Assembly: GCA_949361645.1 (NCBI GenBank)
Contig: OX442415.1
Coordinates: 3,294,713 to 3,358,712, forward strand
Source of the DNA: Spongilla lacustris
Lineage: Eukaryota; Porifera; Demospongiae; Spongillida; Spongillidae
Direction of reading: 5' to 3'
Length of the DNA: 64,000 nt
The stretch's first letter is position 1; the number at the start of each line of letters is the position of its first letter. The notes below the pieces were generated by a model. It was not told where the DNA came from and did no database searches. It saw only the letters and a program-made list of their open reading frames with translations. Below, piece after piece: positions 11,777 to 22,400 of this stretch. Both the position numbers and the translations under genes were made by a program.

Positions 11777-12460
11777 CAGCGGCGGATCCAGGATTTCTGG
11801 AAGGGGGGGTCTAATAACTATATTCACAAGCGGGGGGTGGGTACTGGAGGGGGCGTGCCCTCTCCCGTAACAGCTAGGGGGTCTGGGGGAGCGCTGTAAG
11901 CTCCCCCAGTGGGGTCTGGGGCGAAGCCCCAGCCGCTTTTTAACTTTTGCGTTCATTTAGCATGAAAATAAGCATACTTTGAAAGTGTGTTCATTATTGA
12001 TAGATATTCGAGTCGATTAATATAGCCTGCGTGAGTCAACGTGGATAAGGATAGTGAATAGAAAACTCTACACAAAACCATTGTGACCGTATTCTGGTCT
12101 AATCGACATACATGTTTTACCTTAGTATTATGCACCTACTTGATTTAGTTCTACCTGTTTCCTGAGGTATACTATCTTGTTTTGATCGTTTACTTCTTGC
12201 TCGCACAATATTCCATCGCGCAGCAGTAATACTAATTAAACACTGCACGCTTGGAGGGCCTTGGCTTTAGACCCCCCCCACACACACACACTCACACACA
12301 CTTTGGGTCGAATGCTAACTCGCTAATCAGTTCACTCGCGTTCACTTTTCAACTCGTCAACCATGTAATTAATTATTCATAAGTTAATTTATTCATAACT
12401 GGTCGGGCCGAGGGGGTGGTCTTTAGACCCCTTAGACCCCCCCCCCTGGATCCGCCACTG
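11777..12460. mobile_element. Non-autonomous DNA transposon with 16-bp inverted ends
   Basis: The ends are CAGCGGCGGATCCAGG on the left and CCTGGATCCGCCACTG on the right, which are inverted copies with one mismatch. GTTCA stands on both sides (11771-11775 and 12461-12465), a possible target duplication. GC-rich subterminal tracts (polyG and polyC runs) occur at both ends, and no transposase frame is present in the 684 bp. The style resembles hAT-type non-autonomous elements, but the family is inference. Confidence 0.75.
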
Positions 12461-13550
12461 GTTCATACTGCTGTGCTGATGACATAAGCTCAGCACAAAG
12501 ATATACTGCAGATACGCCTTTTTAAGAATGAGTGCACACTTCAGCTGTGCATATAAATTCTTTATATTTTTGGAGTACATGAATATAGAGTTCATGTACG
12601 TATGCTTATGCACATAATTATCCATTGAGCATGAATGAATGCATGCATTCATTTAAAAGTATTGAGTATTTTTTAAAAATACACCTTCTATTCACTCAAA
12701 CATGTGTTCAAATGCTTTCATGCATATAAACATGCATACATATATGCACACATCACTTATTAATTTAATTTGCTGTACACGTATTTGGTCAGTGTGGTCT
12801 AAAATGGAGTAACATTGTATTCTTTATTCATATAAATAACAGAATGATTAGTGCATACATGTGCACTTTAGTATAAATCACACCTACAATAATCAAAAAT
12901 TAACCCACTTGTCAGCGATAAATAACAATTAGGCTTAACTTTTCCCATCTTCAATTAAACCATGTGGTATTATTAGAAGCAGTGAAAACCACCACTAGTG
13001 CTAAACAGGCACAGCACCCATCAGCACCCACATGATCTCTACCAGGAAGAGGTACTGGAGGATTACTGTCACAATGGCACACAGCACCTGGTAATGAGAT
13101 TGGTTGGAGATGTGTGATTGTATGCATGCATGTATATATTGCATACACCAAAGCCATTAACCATGCACTCAAAGAATTAACCTCAATGAGCAAAACAGAA
13201 AGTGATTGCTGCTTTTTAAAACAGCTATCTACAAACCCATTATTAAGATGTAAAAAATACTTACAATGGATGCAAGTTTTGCATATTCACAACTACATGT
13301 ATTATCTTCAAGCATCTGTGCATCTCTACTCCATTGTCATCGTCCTCCTTCCATATTCTACTATACAGCTGCCCTCATCCTCCCCATCCCACCTACCTTC
13401 CCCTGGAAACCCTCCACAGCATGCAAGACCAGCTGTGACACAAATAAGGATATACACAGATTGTCATGAGCATAGTTTATCAGGCTCCACAGATATATGT
13501 AGGTGGGGGTATGGGGGAGGAGTGGTGCTATGGAGATTTATTTAGGTGGT

Positions 13551-15512
13551 TCAAGTGGGTGTAGAAGACCAAGGTCCTTCCGAGGGTTCGACAACCCCGC
13601 TATGAAGCATTTCCTGTAAGAGACGACGCACTTCCTCTCTACGCGCTTGGGGAACTCGTCGGGGAGGAAGGTGAACTGGAGCTGCATTGCCTGTATCAAT
13701 GCGATGTTGCAAAACAGACGTACGACCTAGATCACTGCTTGCGAAAGAAAAAACATCAGCATATTCCTGTAACAATGCAAACATTCGCTCCTTCTCGACT
13801 GCACTGACATGTTCCCCCACCTTGGACACCAATGACCAGAGGACTTCCTGGTCTGCTGGCAACACCTCTCCCGACATGTTCACTGTTGAGACATTTGATA
13901 TCGAATCAAACTCAACACGCTCCATCATGGCTAGCTCCGCCCCTTTCTTCAAAAGAATGCTACAATCTCGAGGATTAAGGATGCGAACAGGAATTAGCCC
14001 ATTGTTGGGACATACAATAGCTCTGGCGACTATGACACCATGTGGCATCTTTGGATTGTTTTCCACCATCCATACACCTGCGATTGAATCTTTACCATCA
14101 ATAGCCTTCAGCATGATTTCCATCTCGCTTTCCGGTGGAACAATTACTTTCTGGGTTGTAACGAAACGCACAGTCCCTGATTGCTGGCTCTCCACTGCAT
14201 TGCCATCGTTCTGCAGACCTACAGAAAGGTTTACGAGTGGGAATTTGAGCACTTTGTTTTCACAATCAATCACACAATGATGACGTTCGATAAAATCAAG
14301 ACCCAAAATAGCATCAACCAAAAGGTCACCTGATACAATGAAGGTCCCCTCAAACGGAATACTCCCAATAGACACATGAGCATGCACACATCCTTTGACA
14401 GACAGTGGGGCGCCATTAACACCAACAAGCTTTTTTCCCGTCCATTGTTGAAGCACAATAGGCGAGTCCGTAGTGCTTATCCTTTTCCAGACATCCGTAC
14501 TCAGTAGGGATACAGCAGCCCCAGTGTCTACCAGGAGTTGTAGGGGTATAGCGCCAATTAATCCGTGCACGCGATAGCTGGCACCGCTAGAGAAGGATAG
14601 AGTAGGCACAGTTAACACACTTATATGTTTCTGGGTCTGGGCCGCCTGAGTCATATGTCCTCCCTCGCACGGCTGGCCCGCGCCGACGAGGGGTTGAAGT
14701 TTCCCTGATGCTTTTTCATTGGGATTCTGACGACTCCAACATCTCCTAGCTATATGCCCTCTCTTCCCGCAGTTCCAACAGGTAAGTGCCGCAGTAGCCT
14801 TCCGTCCATGAACTTCGTCAGCCTGTGGCTTATGTGTGCGCGAGTCAGAGTGAGCGCTTACCATTTGCACTTCGAGCCTTTCTAGCCTCTCATTCAACTG
14901 TTTGAGAGCTGCTGACACCGGTTCATTTTCCGCAACTGATGAAACCACAGAGACGGCAGGCATAGGGTCTCTTCGTGTAGGCTGACTGGCAGTGCTGATA
15001 CTCCCGAGGTAGGACTCTAATTCAATAGTAGCAACCACTGCAGCTTGCACCGTTTCCGGACGTTTCTGTCTTACTCCGAAAGCAACCTGCGGATTATCTA
15101 TGTGAGAAAGATATTGGGTTAGTGCCAGTCGTTCTCGCGCTTTTTCTTCCAGGTCTCCGTAAGCTTTGTCCGCCAGCGTCCTTAGGGTGTCCCCGTAGGA
15201 GGCCCAATCTTCGCCTTTATGTCTCGCTCGGGTGTGGAGTTCAGCGACGTACAACTCTTTTTTGCTGTCGGGTTCAAAACGCTGTTTTAAAGCTTTGATA
15301 CACTCACCATAGTTATCCCGCACACTTCCCGGCAGTTTGCGGACTGCCGTCTGCGCCTTGGCGGTGAGCCGGACTCTGAGCCACTTCAGCTTCTCGGCGT
15401 CGCTCTCCCACTTGTTTACGGCTGCCACACTCTCGAAATGCTCCAGCCATTCTGTCCAGTTTTGAGACTCACCGGCAAACAATTCGGGAAGGAGTAGTGG
15501 CTTCCCGGACAT
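13551..15512 (-). pseudogene. Ty3/gypsy Gag-protease fragment, cut at start of reverse transcriptase
   Basis: One long frame read from Met24 of the full open frame (15512). It holds a Gag-like helical region (~residues 30-195 of the open frame), a zinc knuckle CWNCGKRGHIARRC (268-281), and a retropepsin-like active site with DTGA (352-355) and an ILGLDFI strand (~434-440). The last ~40 residues are the lead-in to reverse transcriptase. The frame stops just where that domain should begin, and no polymerase, RNase H or integrase follows, so the element is 3'-truncated. It lies inside the relic GPCR intron between the TM2 and TM1 exons. Confidence 0.85.
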
Positions 15513-15529
15513 GATGCCGACTACGCCAG

Positions 15530-15689
15530 TGTAAGTGACCAACAGGTACGATATAGTGACAGCAGTTAATAGCACTTGCAATCACGCGTTACAACTGAAC
15601 TTAATACAAAAATAGGTACTTTATATATTAAATGTCACACGACACTGATTCAGAAGGTCTTTCTGCGCAAGCGCATGCAGCTCGTTACA
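15530..15689 (-). mobile_element. Putative 5' LTR of the truncated gypsy element
   Basis: Reading on the minus strand, a ~160-bp segment begins TGTAACGAGC and ends CACTTACA (TG...CA form). It is followed at once by TGGCGTAGTCGG, a plausible primer-binding site, and then by the Gag start at 15512. No second LTR is visible at the other end, which fits truncation. The boundaries rest on the TG/CA ends and on loss of similarity to the intact receptor copy beyond 15690. Confidence 0.5.
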
Positions 15690-15800
15690 CATGCATTTCC
15701 TATGAAGTGCAAAATTGTAGCAGCCAGGGCAATGAGAGATATTACCGTGCCCATCACTTGGATCACATATAGTGCTGCATTGTTCTCGAGTGAGATTAAA

Positions 15801-18090
15801 ACAAAGCCAGAAAGTAGCAAAAGAATGTTGTCAGTGCTAGATTCTCACTAATAATTTAGCATCCAGCAACTCACTGCTAAGACTTCAATTCCAGTAGCTT
15901 TGCTGACCATTCTGAATTAGAGACAGAACTGTTTTAAGGTCATACACATAGGCATTAAGACTGCCTAAATGGCATCCACAACTGATTCCACATCTGCTTC
16001 AGAAATGCCAATTAACCTCCTGAGACATGGTGATACATAGGGCACAAGATATACATGTATACATGTACATGTACATATTAATTGCAGGCCTGGGTGCATG
16101 CTAGATGGTAATCACACCTCCCAATCTGCAGACAGAATCTCAGGATACATGGAGGTAGATCGAGTATACATGCAGATCTTTAGTGCTCAGTAAGGGTACT
16201 AAGGGTATGATTTCTCCTCCCGATTAAAAATGTTGCAATTTGTTACTTGCCCATGCACACAATGGTCAAAGAGTCTTTAGAAATCTATATACAGCATCAG
16301 TCTTGAATCTAGATGCAAATGCAACCAGTCTCCATTCTCCATTCTCATTTTGAAGGAGTTCAGCACCATGCAAGTGATCAAGCAATATGATCCAAGTTAT
16401 TGATGTCAGCGGCCGGTTGTTGTAGTGCCTGTGGATCAATGGCTTATACTGTTAACTCTTCACCTTTCAGTTGAAATGCTGAATCCTAACTTCTGCTCCA
16501 AATCCAACCTTAGATTGTGCTATATAACTTTCCAGGGTGGTTCACCAAGCCCATAAATCATCAGGTTAGTTTATGTTCTCTTCTTCAGGGCAGATGTAAA
16601 CTTTCTTGTTCAATGATGTGGCCAAGATATGCGTATATGTTTTTAGAGACAATGCATTTTTCTGAAGTCAAATTTACTCAGACACCCTGCACTGTCCTCA
16701 GTCTGCTATCATGATGACCTTCTGTGTCATTGTCTAATATCAAGACATCATTGATTTGGCAAAGAACACCCCTAGGATCTTGAATGAACCAACTCATTTG
16801 CTATTAAAAGAACTCTGGTTTACATGCATGATATGTCAAAGGGCAATTTTTGTAATTATACAGTAATGGCACAAAGAGTAATAAATTTAACTTAGTGGGA
16901 TTTGAGAAAATCCACAGTTGGCATCCAGCTTGCTAAAATGGCAGCTTCAGTTATCTGGACTAAAGTAAATTTCATTCACTTTTGTATGAGGAAAATTCTC
17001 CTGCAAAATAGTGCCAGATAGATGCTTTATAGTACATGTTTTATTTTAGCAAACCTGTAATCAACCAGTATACATGTAATTCTTCTGCACTGTTTTTAAT
17101 GTATGCCTTTCATTTATCATCTCATCAGTATTGGTCCATAACCATTATTACTATTGCATGTTAAGATATCAAAATGAATACAGTACAAATGAAACGATTG
17201 AGGTATTACAGATGCAAGTTCACGGTCTTGTCCAGCTTCTCAGTATAGGTTTATAATATAATATATACACACACATACAACAATCACACATGTCACAATT
17301 TATCAGACTTTAGTAACTAATAAATGCTTCATAGCCTTGTCCAGCTCATGCAGTTGCGTTTCTTTGCCTTGCGAACCCGCTGAGTTGTAAGTAGCATTTT
17401 TCTTCTTCTGGTGTTGTTCTTATACTCCGCAGAGATGCTAGGAGATAAAAATATATCAATGCTAAAACTAAATCTTGCCATACCTAATGATACCTGTTAA
17501 TTTTGTCGGTTCTCTTTGCAGAAGAGTTGCACCTGATGTCACGGACGTCTTATATGCATGTACATGTATATGTTCCTCGCGAATTGTAAATATGCGCAAT
17601 TTCAAAATTGCGTCGCGCAATTTGAAAGTTTCGAAATTGCCTACCGATTTCCAAACTGTCCTCCTATTTAAAAATTGCCACCCAATTTCGAAATTGCGCT
17701 GCGCAATTTCGCAATCGCGTAACTTCAATAGGCATGCGCACTTTCTAAACTGTGCACGTGAATGTGTTGTAAAGTCACCATCGTCGAGTATGGACCAGGG
17801 CGATCAGAAGCATGCAGCTTTTTGACAGATTTTGCGTTGAAAAGTGCAAGGACAGGGATGATAAAACGAGTAAGACTATTTCGAGAGAGAAAGGACAACG
17901 AATTGTGAATGTCATCAAGAAGGATCAATCGGCAGTACCGGTAATTAACTTATAGCTCACAATTCAAATTCTGGGTAAAGAAAAAACGCTTTGAAGGGAT
18001 TAACCACCCTGCACTAAGAGTTAAAGATGTGCTGTGTCTCCCAGTCAAAAATCAAGTAACGTGACGAAGCTTACCACTCACGCGTGCCAC
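15801..18090. other. Intergenic region with a palindromic cluster
   Basis: No gene recognised. At 17590-17720 several palindromic words related to GCGCAATTTCGAAATTGCGC occur within 130 bp, likely a small fold-back element. The rest is AT-rich with short open frames that I regard as chance. Confidence 0.5.
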
Positions 18091-18179
18091 ATACATGTAC
18101 GCCACACACTTACACATCTATATACACCCAACAGCTGGTGTTCTCATGTGGTGTCCTGACTTACATCTTTATCAAGAGG

Positions 18180-18640
18180 ACAGACGGCCACTCATACACA
18201 AAAAATGGCTCTCTGACAAACATATTTATGCTGCACAGATAATACTAATGAAACAATTTGCACATATTGGTGGCTTACAAACACCAACACTTTCACAGAA
18301 ATAGCAAGTTATGTCATCTGAAGGGATCCAAATATTTCATTCAGGTAATCATTGTTTGTGTGTTTCCACAATTGGATGCCCTGGAAACACCATCAATTTT
18401 TATGATTGCATGAATCACTGTATAGAAAACCCAGTCAATCTATTGTTGCACAGATCTCATGCTTTATTAATTGCCATGATACAATTGCAAGTTATAACAT
18501 CCAAGTAATAAAATGCTAAAAGCAGTCATGGTGCAATGACTGTGGCCTGTTTGCGATTGCAACAGCTACAGCACTTTGCGACGGTGAATTATACCCTCAT
18601 CAAAGATTTGGGATCAAAGTGCAATGCGGATCCACCTAGT
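18180..18640 (+). pseudogene. Ulp1/C48-like cysteine protease fragment from a mobile element
   Basis: The frame contains KKWLSDKHIYAAQ, GGLQTPTL, then SGNHCLCVSTIGC with NFYDCMNHC, and (after a frame change) NDCGLFAIATATALCDGE. The order His...Asp...Cys (GNH, YD, DCGLFA) is the catalytic layout of Ulp1-type proteases common in transposons of sponges and cnidarians. An in-frame stop at 18302-18304, replacement of the usual tryptophan after the catalytic histidine by cysteine, and a frameshift before the DCG motif mark it as decayed. No transposase partner is visible nearby. Confidence 0.6.
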
Positions 18641-18659
18641 GAATTGTTTTGAGAGCCAG

Positions 18660-19429
18660 TTGATGTTACCATTTACAGGCAAGCTACATGTACAGAAACG
18701 TGATGCATCACGTGACTGTCAAGATGTCGTTTTCAGTGTCCGGCCCAGTCTTATCAACTTAATTTATCGCTCCTAGTTTTCTGATAGTGGTTACCACGAT
18801 GCCCAGACCCAATGCATCGCAGCTGCGGATGAATTACATTACCGCTACACTTGCTTATCATCTGCAGCTGTTATGGGCACGAGACCAGCCACCGCGTTGA
18901 TGAGATTCAAAGAAGTTCTGCTTACTATATGTTCAATCGCAATACACGTCAGCCATTTAGGGTGGCAGAGACCATTTTGTAAAATATTGCATGGATATTG
19001 CCCGCTCTGTTGCGCGGTCCTCTAAAACATGGAATTTTGATTGATATGTTTGAATCTTTTTGTAAAGGGGCATGTGCATACTAATCGTGATATTGCGATA
19101 CAAACGTGTATGGTATATATGAAGATAGACTAAAGATAAGACGGAGATACATGGAAATATATACGAAAAGTTAATCAGCAGGAGCAACTAGCTATAATAG
19201 TGTCGTTGCCGTACTGCGTACACGTATACCGTAAATTATACTCCTCTATCCAAATAAAAAAATAGCCCGTATCTAAACGTGTCCTTATTAGTACCTTCTT
19301 TTTTCACCGCACTCAATGACATTTATTGGGAACTACGATTATGAAGATACATGCATGTATGTAACAATACATGCATGACCAATGGGGAGAGGGGGTGGGT
19401 TGTGGTGGTGGTTACTTGTTTAATACATG
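18660..19429. other. Intergenic DNA
   Basis: I see no gene here. Short open frames lack any recognisable domain. The duplicated block of the second beta-helix gene begins at about 19430. Confidence 0.5.
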
Positions 19430-22400
19430 TATAGTGCAGATGTGCAAAACTACGATTACAACACTAACCACTTTACGAAGTTTTATACTTGTAAGTACAT
19501 GTTATTGTAGATATGAAATGATTGCAACGGAAACAATGACGTTTGTCAATGTATACACTAACTGTTTTTGCAAAGCCAAGCAATATATGACAACAATATA
19601 TGTTGGCATTGACGAGGTAAACAAAAAACGAAAACGAAAGGGAACGAAAGAGCTAAAGTACATTGAATGAATATTAATGAATGTTCAGAAAACGTGTACG
19701 GAGGCGAGGGTAGTTGCCCTGTCCCAGGGCGACTATCATTTTGTCCCATCACAGTACAGAGCCAATTCAAACTTCCGAAACGTCTATTGCTATACAATGT
19801 ATATACATTTTTCCTTAGAGGATATTAATATCTTCAATGCATGCATCCACAGTCAAGCCGTTATCGAATATACCAGCACAAGATAGTATACGTCTTATCA
19901 CAACGGTTCCCTACTACAATGTATACATGTAGGCCCCGTAGACATATGATTTGTAACGTCAAAAAACTTCAATATGCATGCACAAATGTAATCCGGCATA
20001 ACCAAATCTTAACCTACATGTATAGTGGGTTCATTGTACTAATCACTCGGCTTTTCCATAAGTGGTTCGCGGAGATCTCCATATACACTGAAAGGCCTCA
20101 TTTCTAATTCCACGCTGGTGGAGGGCGCGGTTTGCTCTGCATTGATAGCAAGGGTTTCTTCTCGACGCTCTGTCCATTCCTGTTTACTACCACCGTTAGA
20201 TGCGCAGACCTTAAGAACGGCTATGATCACGTGATACAGAAATGTTGCGACGAGCACTAAACAAGACAAGCCAACCAATATTCCCACTGCAATATCGCGA
20301 CGCATGTCGTCGATAGAATTGGCTGTGAAGTAGGAGACCGTCAGGGCTAAGATGGAGTAATTGATCATATAATAGGAGTCAAGCAGGTTGAGCACGTGAC
20401 TGTAAAGTTGAACTCTTGCATTCCTATGGGCCAACTGGAATACATATGAGAATGGATTTACCTGAGCTTGGACAAATAGAAAAAGTATCACCAGGACGGA
20501 GTGGATATAAAGAAGCAGTGACGGGTTTTCAGAAGCAACCACAGGGGTTGGAGCATATAAACATACCAGAAGCAAAAGCCGCACCCCTAGCCAACTTCGC
20601 CACGCCCCCTTGTAGGGAGCATAGTAGGCATCGTTCATGGGCTTGAGAAGGTTGGCTTTCTGGTTGAGCCAGTGTAAGAGCTTGCTGTGGTCACTGTACC
20701 TATCAATTATAGGAATTAGGGTGAGGGCAAGTGTATACGGAAAAAGGAAGAAAATTGTTATCGCTATGGCAATGACGAATAAGAGGAGATGTTTTCCCTT
20801 CAGGTACTTTATATTTCCATCATAGAACCAGACGTAGTAATTTTTCTCAGATAGATCAACATTAATGGTGATAAAGGTGAAGATGGAGATAACAGTCCTT
20901 AAAAGCTTGGAGTAAGAGAGATAGATAAGAGTAGCAACAACACTCACTGCTCTTTTGCCAACAAAGCGATTGAATCTGTCAAGACAATGGCCTGAGTAAT
21001 TGGATTGGAGACAGTAATGACATATCATAACTACAGTGATGGTAAGAGCAAGGAGGTAGGCTGGGAACACAAACTCAAGGCCCGTCTTTGTAGCATCGTC
21101 CATACCATCATAGAAACACAGAGGGAAGCCTAGGTCAAGGTTGATGAATGAGATGATGATTTGTAATGGTTTCATAAAACTTCCATTGAAGAAAATGGAA
21201 TGGTTTACTTCAATGATATTGGCATAGAAGATAAGTCCATATATGGTTCCCTGGGTAACAGTCAGGTTGAGCATAAAGAGGACTGCCACCAGCACAATAC
21301 CCAGCACAGCATACAGGAGGATGGTGAGGAGCCAAATGTCTGAACACAGCTGACATTCTGATGACCCAAACACCACACTGAAGTTTGCAAGGCAATGACC
21401 ACACAGAACACCAGAGCGCCCTTTGTTACACAGGGCATCAGGTGTTGCTAAGGAGAGCACAGTAATACTGTTATTGCAATAATCTAAAGGACAGGTGTAA
21501 GCTTCAGCCAAAAAGCTCTGGTTTCCTTTGTGATAGTCACCAACCCACAAGGTTCCACGTCTTGATACGTTTCCACTGGTTGCATTACAGTCAGCTGCGT
21601 TTATAAAGGTGGTAAGAAAATTAGAGCAAGTGCACCTATCATGTGATAGCATAAATCCTCTTTCACAAGACCTGAGAGTCACCCTGATGGAATAGGGGAT
21701 GCCACCTGGAAAGGTGGACAGGTGAAGGGAAAATGAGATATTCTCCGGTCCAAGTATTTCATACTCAATCAATCCGCAATCTTCGTCAATCCATTGTGTA
21801 TTCTGCTGGTAGCCAAGTTTTATACCCCTGGAATATGTTCCTTGAATGTGAATATTTGCGTATATAATACTAGGCGATGTGTGATTGTTGGAGTCTACCG
21901 GAGTAGCATAAAACTTAACTGTTCTGCCAGGGTACGATATAATGTGATACTTTTCTTGTACAACTTTGCACACAGTGTTATTATCACACCTACATATGCG
22001 CACATTGACCGGAAAGGTAAGTATCTGGTCGTCAGTTGGTGTCGTAATGTTGAAAATTCGTGTGTATAGTCCAAAATGTCCGTATTTTAACAAATATGGA
22101 TTGAGTTCAGAAGGGATAGTTAAGTGGCAATCATAAATGGGCGTGGCGTATATAGACTGCCCGTAAGCAAGTGCAGTATTGTTGGTAAAGATGATGGACA
22201 AATTTCGATATTCCTCAGGGAAGTTGAGCGCACAGACAGAGCAACTTGATTTAGCTATATTAGGATCTCCTTGGATATACACTGCGCCTCCAATACTAGT
22301 TGCTTTATTTTCAAAGAACTGCACGTTGCAAGTTTGGTGGAAATATAGGTGGGCATTATTTGAGAGACTTAAAGCTCCTCCATTTTCTCCTGTATTGTTC

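Larger units (their letters stand above)
11730..15800 (-). pseudogene. Adhesion GPCR pseudogene copy, rearranged and transposon-filled
   Basis: Remnant of the receptor at 26200-31645. Recognisable pieces are a GAIN-exon end (11738-11775, continued at 12461-12490), the acceptor region of the TM4 exon (~12491-12530), a TM3 exon (~12960-13095, with the tryptophan-methionine-leucine motif broken by changes and an early stop), a TM2 exon (~13400-13490, still open), and the TM1 exon (~15715-15775). The order is not that of the intact gene: DNA equivalent to ~29104 is joined directly to DNA equivalent to ~27072. A DNA transposon splits the GAIN piece and a Ty3/gypsy fragment separates TM2 from TM1. 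It cannot encode a receptor. Confidence 0.8.
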
